A stretch of 64,000 bases of DNA from Xylophilus ampelinus (GTDB lineage: Bacteria > Pseudomonadota > Gammaproteobacteria > Burkholderiales > Burkholderiaceae_C). The number at the start of each line of letters is the position of its first letter. The first letter of the stretch is position 1. The notes under the pieces were generated by a model. The model worked only from the letters and a program-made list of their open reading frames with translations. It was not told where the DNA came from and ran no database searches. Of the stretch, positions 27,248 to 35,156 are shown piece after piece. A program made the translations under genes and the position numbers. Location of the stretch: positions 1-64,000 of the forward strand of contig NZ_CABFMN010000106.1 of assembly GCF_901875635.1 (NCBI RefSeq), in the 5' to 3' direction.

Positions 27248-27733
27248 ATGTCCATGCCACATCGCCGCCCCCTCGCTTCACTGATCGTCTTGTGCTGCGC
27301 CCTGTGGGCGCTGAGCGGCGCCGCGCTGGCCGCCGATCTGCCTCTCGACACCCCTGCAGGTCTGCTCAAGACGGTGCGTGGCGAGGTCCAGCTGCAGGAC
27401 GCACAAGGGGCCAGCACGCCTGCACGCGTGGGCGATGCGGTGAATGCCCAACAGCGCATCGTGACCGGCGCACAGTCGGGCGCCAGCGTCGTGCTGCGCG
27501 ACGGCACGACCTTCGTGATCGGCCCGGAGTCGAGCTTCGACCTGCAGGCCTTCCGCTACGACTCGCGCACGCACGATGGCAGCGTCATCGGCCGGCTCGC
27601 GCGCGGCACGCTGCGCATGGTGACCGGGCTGATCGGCAAGGCCACGCCCGAGGCTGTCCGCATCGACACGCCCGCCGCCACCATCGGCATCCGCGGCACG
27701 GACTTCATCGTCTCTGCCGGCGAGACGCTCTGA
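27248..27733 (+). CDS. FecR-domain secreted protein
   Basis: A 161-residue protein. The signal peptide runs from MSMPHRRPLASLIVLC to a cleavage site near GAALAADL. The mature part is one FecR domain: TPAGLLKTVRGEVQLQDAQG, VVLRDGTTFVIGPESSFDLQ and TPAATIGIRGTDFIVSA. In larger homologues this domain is extracellular or periplasmic and often precedes repeats; here it ends right after it, so it is a minimal form. No FecI or FecA genes are near. A bidirectional terminator follows. Confidence 0.85.
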   Translation: MSMPHRRPLASLIVLCCALWALSGAALAADLPLDTPAGLLKTVRGEVQLQDAQGASTPARVGDAVNAQQRIVTGAQSGASVVLRDGTTFVIGPESSFDLQAFRYDSRTHDGSVIGRLARGTLRMVTGLIGKATPEAVRIDTPAATIGIRGTDFIVSAGETL

Positions 27734-27752
27734 AGGCCGCGCCGCACTCCCA

Positions 27753-27780
27753 GAAAAAACGCGCCCTCGGGCGCGTTTTT
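27753..27780. terminator. Bidirectional terminator between fecR-like gene and metQ
   Basis: An A-run, stem ACGCGCC-CTCG-GGCGCGT and a T-run form a hairpin with A/U tracts on both sides. It sits between convergent genes and can stop transcripts from either direction. Confidence 0.9.
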
Positions 27781-27802
27781 CATTGGCCAGGCCGAACTGC
27801 AA

Positions 27803-28615
27803 TCACTGCAGGAAGCTCGGCTTCGCGTAGCCCTGGAACTTCGCGTTGACCACGGCCCTGAAGTCGTTCGAGCGGTAGGCCTCGACGATGTCCTTCGCCC
27901 AGGGCGCGTCCTTGTCCGCCCGCTTCACGGCCACCACATTGAGGTAGTGGTCGGGCGTTTTCTCCAGCGCCACGGCTTCGGTGAGCTTCAGGCCCGAGGA
28001 GATCGCGAAGTTGCCGTTGATGACGGCGTATTCCGTATCACCCAGCGAGCGCGGCAACTGCGCCGCCTCGAGCGGGATGAACTTCAGCTTGCGCGGGTTG
28101 TCGGCCAGGTCCTTCTCGGTGGCGCGCAGGGGGTCGATGCCGGGCTTGAGCGTGACCAGCTTGTTCTGCTCAAGGAGCACCAGGGCACGCGCCAGGTTGC
28201 TCGGGTCGTTCGGCAGGGTCACGCGGTCGCCCTCCTTGGCCTCGGCCAGCGACTTGCGCGTCTTCGAATAGGCGCCCAGCGGCGCGATCGGGCCCTGCAC
28301 CAATTCGACGATGTCGAGCTTCTGGTCGGCCGCGAACTTCTTCAGGTACACGAGGTGCTGGAAGAAATTCGCGTCGAGCGAGCCCTGCGCCAGCGCCAGG
28401 TTGGGCTGCACGTAGTCGTTGAACTCGACCAGCTTGACCTTGTAGCCCTTCTTCTCGAGCAGCGGCACGATGCCGAACTTGAGCTGGTCGTAGTTGGAAC
28501 CGGCGGTGGCGCCGATCACGAGGTCCTTCTTGGCGGCCTGCGCCTGGGCCTGCAGGGGCAGCACGGCGGCGACGGCCAGGGTCAGCGAGAGCACGAGAGC
28601 GGAACGGCGAAGCAT
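27803..28615 (-). CDS. metQ: Methionine-type ABC transporter substrate-binding protein
   Basis: A 270-residue NlpA/MetQ-family receptor delivering methionine (or a related D/L-amino acid) to MetNI. Typical parts are LVIGATAGSNYDQLKFGI, FNDYVQPNLALAQGSLDANF and PNDPSNLARALVLLEQNKLV. Unlike most MetQ proteins it has no lipobox Cys; the signal ends LQAQAQAAKK, so it is predicted as a soluble periplasmic protein. It is the last gene of metN-metI-metQ, 59 bases after metI. Some homologues transport other sulfur compounds, so the exact ligand is open. Confidence 0.9.
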   Translation of the reverse strand: MLRRSALVLSLTLAVAAVLPLQAQAQAAKKDLVIGATAGSNYDQLKFGIVPLLEKKGYKVKLVEFNDYVQPNLALAQGSLDANFFQHLVYLKKFAADQKLDIVELVQGPIAPLGAYSKTRKSLAEAKEGDRVTLPNDPSNLARALVLLEQNKLVTLKPGIDPLRATEKDLADNPRKLKFIPLEAAQLPRSLGDTEYAVINGNFAISSGLKLTEAVALEKTPDHYLNVVAVKRADKDAPWAKDIVEAYRSNDFRAVVNAKFQGYAKPSFLQ

Positions 28616-28674
28616 GAAGACGACCTTTCAACAAATGGACGGACGGCCGCGAAGCGGCATGGGGACTGAAACGC

Positions 28675-29337
28675 CTAGCGCTTGTCGAGACGACGCGCCA
28701 GGTGGTTGCCCACGAACTGGATGATCTGCACCAGCACGACGAGCAGCGCCACGGTGAGCACCATCACGTCGGTCTGGAAGCGGTAGTAGCCGTAGCGGAT
28801 GGCCAGGTCGCCGATGCCGCCGCCGCCCACCACGCCGGCGATGGCCGAGTACGACAGGAAGCTCACCGCCAGCACCGTGAGCGCCAGGATCAGGCCCGAA
28901 CGGGCCTCGCGCACCAGCACGCGCCAGACGATCTGCAGCTCCGAGGCGCCCATCGCATGGGCGGCCTCGATGACGCCGCGAGGCACCTCGCGCAGGCACT
29001 GGTCGACCAGCCGCGCGAAGTACGGGATCGCCGCGAAGGACAACGGCACCGCGGCCGCGAGCGGCCCGATCGAGGTGCCCGCGATGACGCGCGTGAACGG
29101 CACCAGCGCGACCAGCAGGATGATGAAGGGGAAAGACCGCACCGTGTTCACGAGCCAGTTCAGCGTGACGAAGGCCGGCTTGTTCTCCAGCGACTGGCCC
29201 GGCCCGAGCAGGAAGAGCAGCACGCCCAACGGTCCGCCGATGACGATGGCGGCCGCCAGGCCGATGCCCAGCATGAGGAAGGTCTGGCCGGTGGCGATCC
29301 AGAGCTCGGGGAGGATGGCGGCGATGTTCTCAGACAT
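28675..29337 (-). CDS. metI: Methionine ABC transporter permease
   Basis: A 220-residue permease with five predicted helices and the EAA loop EAAHAMGASELQIVWRVLVR (about 125-144), which docks to MetN. The C-terminus FVGNHLARRLDKR fits MetI. Start ATG at 29335-29337 lies inside the last 8 bases of metN, so the two are translationally coupled. Confidence 0.93.
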   Translation of the reverse strand: MSENIAAILPELWIATGQTFLMLGIGLAAAIVIGGPLGVLLFLLGPGQSLENKPAFVTLNWLVNTVRSFPFIILLVALVPFTRVIAGTSIGPLAAAVPLSFAAIPYFARLVDQCLREVPRGVIEAAHAMGASELQIVWRVLVREARSGLILALTVLAVSFLSYSAIAGVVGGGGIGDLAIRYGYYRFQTDVMVLTVALLVVLVQIIQFVGNHLARRLDKR

Positions 29338-30223
29338 AGGCCAGCCCTCCCGCGCCCAGCGGAGGGGTGACGCTGGCGCCCTGCGCCGCACGCGCGGCGG
29401 CGGCCGGTGGCGCGGCATCGAACAGGGCCTCGCGCTCGCGACGGCGCAGCAGGGCGTCGAGCTCGCGGCCCAGCACGGAGGCACGCTCTCCGTCCTGCGT
29501 GCCGACGGCGAACTGCTCGACGAGCTGCCCCTGCTCCAGCACCGCGACGTGGCGGCACAGCAACTCGACGACCGGCAGCTCGTGCGTGACGATCACGATG
29601 GTCACGCCGATCTTGCGGTTGATGTCGCGCAGCGTCTCGAGCAGCGAGCGCGTCGTCTCGGCATCGAGGGCAGAGGTCGGCTCGTCGCACAGCAGCACCT
29701 TCGGCCGCGGCGCCAGCGCACGGGCGATGGCCACCCGCTGCTTCTGCCCGCCGGACAGCTGGGCCGGATAGCTGTCGATCTTGTCGACCAACCCGACCAG
29801 CGCCAGGCATTCGCGCACGCGCGCATCGATCTCGGCCCGGCTGTGGCGGCCATGGATGCGCAGCGGGAAGGCCACGTTGTCGAACACGCTGGCGTTCTGC
29901 AGCAGGTTGAACTGCTGGAAGATCATGCCGATGTCCTGCCGGGTTTCGCGCAGCTCGCGGCGCGACAGCGTGGTGAGGTCGCGACCGCCCACGAACACGC
30001 GGCCCGCGTCGGGGCGCTCCAGCAGGTTGATGAGGCGCAGCAGCGTGGACTTGCCGGCGCCGCTCTTGCCGATGAGGCCGAACACGTCGCCTTGCGCAAT
30101 GTCCAGCGACACCGAACGCACGGCATCGAAGCGTTGCCCGTCGGGCAAGCGGAAGGTCTTCTGCACCGCCTCGAGCCGGATCACCGGCGCGGCGGCTGCA
30201 GTCCCTGCAGTCTGTGAAGTCAT
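29330..30223 (-). CDS. metN: Methionine ABC transporter ATP-binding protein
   Basis: A 297-residue ATPase. Walker A GKSGAGKS (52-59), Q-loop FQQFNLL (102-108), signature LSGGQ (156-160), Walker B CDEPTSALD (Asp180-Glu181) and switch His in VTHEL are all present. The C-terminal ACT-like regulatory domain of E. coli MetN, which senses methionine, is reduced to about 50 poorly matching residues, so trans-inhibition may be absent. First gene of the operon; a perfect 17-bp palindrome lies 115 bases upstream. Confidence 0.92.
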   Translation of the reverse strand: MTSQTAGTAAAAPVIRLEAVQKTFRLPDGQRFDAVRSVSLDIAQGDVFGLIGKSGAGKSTLLRLINLLERPDAGRVFVGGRDLTTLSRRELRETRQDIGMIFQQFNLLQNASVFDNVAFPLRIHGRHSRAEIDARVRECLALVGLVDKIDSYPAQLSGGQKQRVAIARALAPRPKVLLCDEPTSALDAETTRSLLETLRDINRKIGVTIVIVTHELPVVELLCRHVAVLEQGQLVEQFAVGTQDGERASVLGRELDALLRRREREALFDAAPPAAAARAAQGASVTPPLGAGGLAYV

Positions 30224-30337
30224 GGGAAGCGGGAGGAATGGGACGGCGCTGCTCGAAAGCCCTCGAGAGCCGGCGCGCCGCAAGGGGGCGGAGTATGGAT
30301 TCGGAGCGCCCGAAGGCAAACGAACCATTCGTTGTCT

Positions 30338-30354
30338 GCTTATGCCGCATAAGC
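30338..30354. promoter_or_regulatory. Perfect palindrome upstream of metN
   Basis: GCTTATGC-C-GCATAAGC, an 8+1+8 bp perfect palindrome, lies between the metN start and the metQ remnant. Its position in the only promoter-sized gap of the operon suggests a repressor or activator site. It does not match the MetJ box or the MetR site as I know them, and no SAM riboswitch fold was recognised in this leader. Confidence 0.55.
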
Positions 30355-30397
30355 AAATGCCGCGATTCGGCACGCATGTCGACGCGACGACGCCGCG

Positions 30398-30690
30398 GTG
30401 GCGGCCGGCGATCTGGATGCCAATGCCTTCCAGCACAAGCCCTTCCTGAACAACCAGATCAAGTCGCGCGGCTTCGACATCGTGCCCGTGGGCCTGGCGA
30501 TCACCGCGCCGCCGGGCTTCTACTCTCGCGCAAGATCAAGGTCGTGGCCGAACTGCCCGGCGGCGCCTCGGTCGGCATCCAGAACGCCCCGCCGAACGGC
30601 AACCGCGCTGCTGCTGGCGTCGGCCGGGCCGATCACGCTCAAGACCGAGGCGGTGCGGACAAAACCGCCACGCCGCTGGCCGTGACGGGC
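30398..30690 (+). pseudogene. Frameshifted metQ-like fragment
   Basis: Translation gives a clear MetQ/NlpA core broken over two frames. One frame reads AAGDLDANAFQHKPFLNNQI and ends GFYSR near 30530; the next frame continues KIKVVAELPGGASVGIQNAP to NGNR near 30605; the first frame resumes with ALLLASAGPITLKTEAV. Both junctions need an indel. The N-terminus with signal peptide and the C-terminal third are missing. It points away from metN, so it is not the operon receptor but the relic of a second, divergently placed copy. The match is stronger to classical MetQ (NQIKxRGF, PxGFYS) than the intact metQ in this window is. Confidence 0.82.
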
Positions 30691-30758
30691 AACCCGGATT
30701 CCGGCATTGTGACGACCACCGCCCTGAACCACTGTGCTGCATCGCTCCGGCTACCTTT

Positions 30759-30868
30759 CCCTCCCCCTCTGGGGGAGGGTCGGGGTGGGGGCACGCGGCG
30801 ACTGAAAAAGCTGTGCCTCATCCAGCGCCGGGGTGCCCCTCACCCCACCTCTCCCCAGCGGGGAGAGG
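30759..30868. repeat. REP doublet (REPIN-like) of two inverted hairpins
   Basis: Two short palindromes face each other. Left: CCCTCCCCC-TCT-GGGGGAGGG (30759-30779), then CGGGGTGGGGGCAC. Right: GTGCCCCTCACCCCA, then CCTCTCCCC-AGC-GGGGAGAGG (30848-30868). Flanking motifs are inverted copies of one another, the layout of REP pairs that fold into a long hairpin. The spacer is about 70 bases. REP elements with CCCTCTCCC cores are common in proteobacteria. Confidence 0.8.
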
Positions 30869-31123
30869 AGCAAAACCGAACGCGCCCGCGCCATGCCGGC
30901 CGATCGCGCGCCCGGTCCAGGCCGGTGGTGCCGGTGTGCGGGCGCAGGCGCCATTCGCGGCGCCGTGCAGTGCCCAAGGCACGTCGATTCCAGGCGAGCA
31001 CATCCGTCGTGCCGCACGCCAGTCAGCGCGAGCCAGCGCCGGAGAACAGCGCAAAAACCCAAAAGTGCAATCGCCGCCAGCGCAAGCCGGCCGGGCGCCC
31101 TACACCCTGACGCGAGCACCTTT
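30869..31123. other. Intergenic, no gene recognised
   Basis: Between the REP doublet and the small winged-helix gene nothing with coding character is seen in any frame: codons are atypical and no motifs, signals or ribosome sites appear. With the metQ remnant it makes a decayed stretch of about 700 bases. Confidence 0.6.
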
Positions 31124-31399
31124 TCAGGCCGCGTCGGCAGGCCGTTTGCGGCCCAACTGCAGCACACCCTTGCGCTCCAGCCGCAGCAGGATCTGCGCGA
31201 TCGTCGACGGCGGCAGGTCGAGCCCCTGACGCAGGAGCTCGGCCACCGCAGCGGAGGGTGTGCGGCTCTCTTCGGGCAAAGACGCCACGGCATCGAGCAC
31301 GCGCTGCTCGCGCCCACGCAGGGTCCGTGCACCGCCGGGCATGGCGGCGGTGGGGCCCGCGGTCGCGGCAGAGGTGCTGGAGTGTCGGATCGGTGCCAT
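31124..31399 (-). CDS. Small winged-helix-like protein
   Basis: A 91-residue frame starting MAPIRHSSTS. After a flexible N-terminus, residues about 27-85 look like a MarR/ArsR-type winged helix: LRGREQRVLDAVASLPEESR, SAAVAELLRQGLDLPPSTIA and QILLRLERKGVLQLGRKRPA. The pattern helix-turn-helix then wing with RKRP fits a DNA-binding protein. No family is recognised with certainty and a longer start (up to 31465) is possible. It sits alone between the decayed metQ area and the valine cluster. Confidence 0.55.
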   Translation of the reverse strand: MAPIRHSSTSAATAGPTAAMPGGARTLRGREQRVLDAVASLPEESRTPSAAVAELLRQGLDLPPSTIAQILLRLERKGVLQLGRKRPADAA

Positions 31400-31525
31400 C
31401 GGGGCGTGCAGGTCGGCTGGAGGCCGCATGCTGTCACAGCCCGACGCGCTTGCTAGAAACAGCAACGATTCCGTTTTTCATCGCGGGTGCATTCATGGCC
31501 GCTTCAGGAGCCTCAGGCAGCCTGC

Positions 31526-31588
31526 AAGCAAAAAGTGCCTGAAACGCCCATGGGACGGGCGCCGATAGCTATGCTTTCGATAGCAAAC
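31526..31588 (-). repeat. Comamonad two-hairpin intergenic repeat, copy 5
   Basis: Reverse orientation: AAGCAAAAAGTGCC, weak GC hairpin CGCCC-ATGGGAC-GGGCG, then GCTATGCTTTCGATAGC. It lies just beyond the 3' end of mmsB. Confidence 0.85.
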
Positions 31589-31607
31589 TTGGCACTCCGC
31601 CCGGCGG

Positions 31608-32495
31608 TCAGCCCGCCTTCTGCACCAGCTTGATGACGCTGGAGAAATCGAGCGCACCGTGCCCCGCAAGGCTGTGCGCGGCATACAGGTTGCGCGCCAT
31701 GCCGCCCAGCGGGGTGGCGGCCTTCACGACCATCGCGTTCTCCTGCGCCAGGCCCAGGTCCTTGAGCATGAGGTCGGTGCCGAAGCCGCCGGCGTAGCCT
31801 TTGGATGCCGGTGCGTTTTCCATCACGCCCGGCAGCGGGTTGTACTTCTCCAGCGCCCAGTTGCCGCCGGAACTGCGGCGCATGATCTCCGACAGCACCT
31901 TCGGGTCGAGCCCGTTGGCCACGCCCAGCGCAATGGCTTCGGAGGTCCCGATCATCAGGATGCCCAGCAGCATGTTGTTGCAGATCTTGGCAGTCTGCCC
32001 GGCGCCGGCCGCACCGGCGTGGAAGATGTTGGCGCCCATCTTCTCGAGCACCGGCCGCGCGCGTTCGAGGTCCGCCTCGCTGCCGCCCACCATGAAGGTC
32101 AGAGTGCCGGCGATGGCGCCCCCCGTGCCGCCCGACACCGGCGCGTCGATCACCGCGATGCCGCGCGCGGCGCCGGCTTCGGCCACCTTGCGCGAGGTCG
32201 CGGCGGCGATGGTGCTCGAATCGATCACCAGCGTGCCGGGCGCGATCTTCGCGAGCAGGCCCTGTTCGCCCAGGTACAGCGATTCGACATGCTGGCTGGC
32301 CGGCAGCATGCTGACGACGACCTCCGCACCCTGCACCGACTCCGCCGCCGACGCGGCGATCGCCACGCCCTGCGTACGCAGCGCCTCGCAGGCGGCAGCG
32401 GACAAATCGAAAGCGCTGACGGTGTGACCCGCCTTGTGCAGGTTCAGGGCCATCGGGCCGCCCATGTTGCCGAGGCCGATGAATGCGATCTTCAT
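31608..32495 (-). CDS. mmsB: 3-hydroxyisobutyrate dehydrogenase
   Basis: A 295-residue NAD-dependent dehydrogenase oxidising 3-hydroxyisobutyrate to methylmalonate semialdehyde in valine breakdown. NAD-binding GLGNMG (7-12), substrate motif DAPVSGGTGGA (117-127), catalytic Lys170 and Asn174 in QTAKICNNMLLG and the typical KGYAGGFGTDLMLKDLGLA are all present. Start ATG at 32493-32495 has GGAG upstream. The gene is in the same strand block as HIBCH-type hydrolase, acyl-CoA dehydrogenase and mmsA, covering the whole route. Confidence 0.95.
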   Translation of the reverse strand: MKIAFIGLGNMGGPMALNLHKAGHTVSAFDLSAAACEALRTQGVAIAASAAESVQGAEVVVSMLPASQHVESLYLGEQGLLAKIAPGTLVIDSSTIAAATSRKVAEAGAARGIAVIDAPVSGGTGGAIAGTLTFMVGGSEADLERARPVLEKMGANIFHAGAAGAGQTAKICNNMLLGILMIGTSEAIALGVANGLDPKVLSEIMRRSSGGNWALEKYNPLPGVMENAPASKGYAGGFGTDLMLKDLGLAQENAMVVKAATPLGGMARNLYAAHSLAGHGALDFSSVIKLVQKAG

Positions 32496-32530
32496 GATGT
32501 ATGTCTCCGAGTGTTTCTTGAATACGGACT

Positions 32531-32642
32531 TCCGGACGCAGAGAACGCCAAGGTTTCGCAAAAGGCGCAAAAGAAGATTCGACTCAAGATCTTGTCTTCC
32601 TTCTGCGTCCTCTGCGCAACCTTTGCGTCTTCTGCGTCCGGA
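32531..32642. repeat. CGCAGAG-type large inverted repeat, copy 1
   Basis: Outer arms TCCGGACGCAGA (32531-32542) and TCTGCGTCCGGA (32631-32642) are perfect complements; inner parts (AAGGTTTCGCAAAAGGCGCA and TGCGCAACCTTTGCGTC) pair imperfectly. The whole can fold as a hairpin of about 110 bases. It fills the gap between mmsB and the hydrolase gene. Two relatives lie at 33802-33923 and 37079-37175. Confidence 0.85.
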
Positions 32643-32658
32643 ATTCGGACTCGCTTCT

Positions 32659-33774
32659 TCAGCGCAGCGACACGAGCTCAGGCGCCATCTCGCCGCGCTC
32701 ACGCAGGTGGTCGTCGACGAAGGCGGGTGTGATCTCTTCGAGCGTCGCAGGCTGCCACTTCGGGTTGCGGTCCTTGTCGACCAGCACCGCGCGGATTCCT
32801 TCAGCGAAATCGTGGTGCGCGCAGAAGCCCAGCGAGGCCCAGTACTCCAGGCGGAACACCTCGGCCAGCGACATGCGCGGCACGCGCTGCCAGAGCTCCC
32901 AGGTCAGCGCGATCGAACTCGGTGCGCCCTTGGCAAATGCCTTGGCGGCGCCCTGCAGCCACGCATCGTCGGACTGCAACGCGCGCAGGCGCCTCGCGAT
33001 GTCGAGCAGGTCCTCGCCGGCCATCAGCGACTCGATGGTGTCGTGGTGCTCGCGCAGCTTGGAGGCCGGCCGCTCGGTGCCTTCGGCAGCGGTGGCGAGG
33101 ATGCGCGAGAGCAGCGCGCGGTCGGCCCGATCGTCGCCGCTCCACGCAGTGGCGCCGATGGCCTCGAGCACCTGCGCCTTGCGCGCATGCGGCACCAGCA
33201 CGTCGGCCAGGCCCGCGAAGATGGCGTCGCTGCCGTTGATCTGCGCGGCGGTGAACGCCAGGAACAGCCCCGTGCGCCCCGGCGCGCGGCGCAGGAACCA
33301 GCTGCCGCCCACGTCGGGGTAGAGGCCGATGTTGATCTCCGGCATCGCCACACGGCTGCCTTCGGTGACGACGCGGTGCGACGCGCCCACCATCAGCCCC
33401 ACGCCACCGCCCATCACGATGCCGTGGCCCCAGCACAGGAAGGGCTTGGGGAAGGTGTGGATGAGGTGGTCGAGCTCGTACTCCTCGCCGAAGAAGCGTT
33501 CGGCGTATTCGTTGCGCGCTTCGCCACAGTCACGCAGCGTCTGGTAGAGCTGGCGCAGGTCGCCGCCGGCGCAGAAGGCTTTTTCGCCCGCGGCCTGCAG
33601 CAGCACACCCACTATCTGCGGATCGGCCGCCCATTCGCGCAGCCGTGGCGTGAGCAGCCGCACCATGTCGACCGAGAGTGAATTGAGCGAGGCCGGGGCG
33701 TTGAGCGTGGCGACGCCGAAGCGCTTGCCGTTGGCGGTGGGCAGGGTATCGAAGAGGACGACGGGTTCGGTCAT
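32659..33774 (-). CDS. 3-hydroxyisobutyryl-CoA hydrolase (enoyl-CoA hydratase/isomerase family)
   Basis: A 371-residue crotonase-fold enzyme releasing CoA from 3-hydroxyisobutyryl-CoA. The length, and segments KAFCAGGDLRQLYQ, IVMGGGVGLMVGASHRVVTE, MPEINIGLYPDVGGSWFLRR and the C-terminal extension with LGFCAHHDFAEGIRAVLVDK, are diagnostic for the HIBCH subgroup rather than plain enoyl-CoA hydratase. Glu in PEIN and Asp in PDVGGS are the catalytic acids of the family. No separate enoyl-CoA hydratase is in this block, so the methacrylyl-CoA hydration step must be encoded elsewhere. Confidence 0.92.
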   Translation of the reverse strand: MTEPVVLFDTLPTANGKRFGVATLNAPASLNSLSVDMVRLLTPRLREWAADPQIVGVLLQAAGEKAFCAGGDLRQLYQTLRDCGEARNEYAERFFGEEYELDHLIHTFPKPFLCWGHGIVMGGGVGLMVGASHRVVTEGSRVAMPEINIGLYPDVGGSWFLRRAPGRTGLFLAFTAAQINGSDAIFAGLADVLVPHARKAQVLEAIGATAWSGDDRADRALLSRILATAAEGTERPASKLREHHDTIESLMAGEDLLDIARRLRALQSDDAWLQGAAKAFAKGAPSSIALTWELWQRVPRMSLAEVFRLEYWASLGFCAHHDFAEGIRAVLVDKDRNPKWQPATLEEITPAFVDDHLRERGEMAPELVSLR

Positions 33775-33801
33775 GGTGAAGGTTCTTGAAAGCGGACTAC
33801 C

Positions 33802-33923
33802 GGACGCAGAGGCCGCAGAGGCCGCAGAGGCCGCAGAGGTTTCGCAGAAGACGCAAAAGATTCAAATCAGAATTCTGATGCTTCCTTTGCAATCTCTGCG
33901 GAACCTCTGCGACCTCTGCGTCC
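33802..33923. repeat. CGCAGAG-type large inverted repeat, copy 2, with 9-bp tandem array
   Basis: Arms GGACGCAGAGG (33802-33812) and CCTCTGCGTCC (33913-33923) pair perfectly; inner arms at 33832-33848 and 33895-33911 pair with one mismatch in 17. The left arm contains four tandem copies of CGCAGAGGC (33805-33840, last base T). The loop holds the palindrome ATCAGAATTCTGAT. Located between the hydrolase and acyl-CoA dehydrogenase genes. Confidence 0.88.
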
Positions 33924-33942
33924 AGATGTCCGTCCTGGATGC

Positions 33943-35097
33943 TCATCGGATGTCCGCATCGCCCTCGAGGAGCTTGCGCGACACGATGACACGCATGATC
34001 TCGTTGGTGCCTTCGAGGATCTGGTGCACGCGCGCATCGCGCACCAGCCGTTCGAGCGGAAATTCGCCGAGGTAGCCGTAGCCGCCGTGCAGTTGCAGTG
34101 CCTCGTTGCACACGTTGAAGCCCGCATCGGTGGCGAAGCGCTTCGCCATGGCGCAGTAGGTGCTGGCATCGGGGTGCTGCGCATCGAGCTTGCTGGCCGC
34201 CAGCCGCACCATCTGCCGTGCGGCGACCAGCTCGGTCGCCATGTCGGCCAGCTTGAACTGCAGCGCCTGGAAGCTCGCGAGCGGCTTGCCGAACTGCTGG
34301 CGCTCGTGCAGGTAGCGGCGCGCCGCGTCGAGCGCACCCTGCGCCGCGCCGACCGAGCAGGTGGCGATGTTGATGCGCCCACCGTCGAGCCCCTTCATCG
34401 CGATGCGGAAGCCCTCGCCTTCCTGGCCCAGCAGGTGGTCGGCGGGAATGCGCACGTTGTCGAAGGCGATGGTGCGCGTGGGCTGGCTGTTCCAGCCCAT
34501 CTTGTGCTCCTTCTTGCCGTAGCTGATGCCGGGTGCATCGGCCGGCACCGCGAAGGCCGAGACGCCGCTGGCGCCCGCCCCGCTCGTGCGCGCCATCAGC
34601 ACCAGCACGTCCGTCGAGCCGGCACCCGAGATGAAGGCCTTTCCGCCGTTGATCACGTACTCGGCGCCCTGCAGTTCGGCCCGCGTCTTGAGCGAGCCCG
34701 CGTCCGATCCCGCGCCCGGTTCGGTGAGGCAGTACGACGCGAGCTTTCGGCCACTGGTCAGGTCTTCGCCCCAGGTCGCACACACGGCGTCGGTGCCCCA
34801 GGTGCCGAGCATCCAGGTGGCCATGTTGTGGATCGTGATGAAGGCGGTGGTCGACGGATCGATCGCCGCCATCTCCTCGAACACCAGCGCCGCATCGAGC
34901 CGTGGCAGGGCCAGGCCGCCGATGCGCTCGGGCGCATAGAGGCCGCAGAAGCCCAGCTCGCCGGCCTTCGCGATCGCCTCGCGCGGGAAGATCGCCTCGC
35001 GGTCCCACTGCGCGGCGTGGGGTGCGAACTCGCTGGCGGCGAACGCGCGGGCCGTGTCGGCGAAGGCGCGCTGGTCTTCGGTCAGTTCAAAGTCCAT
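33943..35097 (-). CDS. Acyl-CoA dehydrogenase, probable isobutyryl-CoA dehydrogenase
   Basis: A 384-residue FAD enzyme. Typical segments are CLTEPGAGSDAGSLKTRAEL, KAFISGAGSTDVLVLMART, RQQFGKPLASFQALQFKLAD and QLHGGYGYLGEFPLERLVRD. The catalytic base is Glu362 in LEGTNEIMR, as in short-chain and ACAD8-type enzymes. Isobutyryl-CoA specificity is inferred from its place among mmsB, the HIBCH-type hydrolase and mmsA. Start ATG 35095-35097 opens the fold directly (MDFELTEDQRAF). Confidence 0.92.
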   Translation of the reverse strand: MDFELTEDQRAFADTARAFAASEFAPHAAQWDREAIFPREAIAKAGELGFCGLYAPERIGGLALPRLDAALVFEEMAAIDPSTTAFITIHNMATWMLGTWGTDAVCATWGEDLTSGRKLASYCLTEPGAGSDAGSLKTRAELQGAEYVINGGKAFISGAGSTDVLVLMARTSGAGASGVSAFAVPADAPGISYGKKEHKMGWNSQPTRTIAFDNVRIPADHLLGQEGEGFRIAMKGLDGGRINIATCSVGAAQGALDAARRYLHERQQFGKPLASFQALQFKLADMATELVAARQMVRLAASKLDAQHPDASTYCAMAKRFATDAGFNVCNEALQLHGGYGYLGEFPLERLVRDARVHQILEGTNEIMRVIVSRKLLEGDADIR

Positions 35098-35156
35098 GGG
35101 TTTGGGTCGGCGTAGATTCGAAGGTCAGGGACTGCGCAACAGGCCGCAGCGGTTCG

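Noticed and set aside
30224..30400. SAM riboswitch ahead of metN
   Set aside because: No recognisable SAM-I, SAM-II or SAH core; only the short palindrome is found.
33805..33840. Tandem repeat considered as a CRISPR array
   Set aside because: Units are 9 bp with no spacers and no cas genes in the window.
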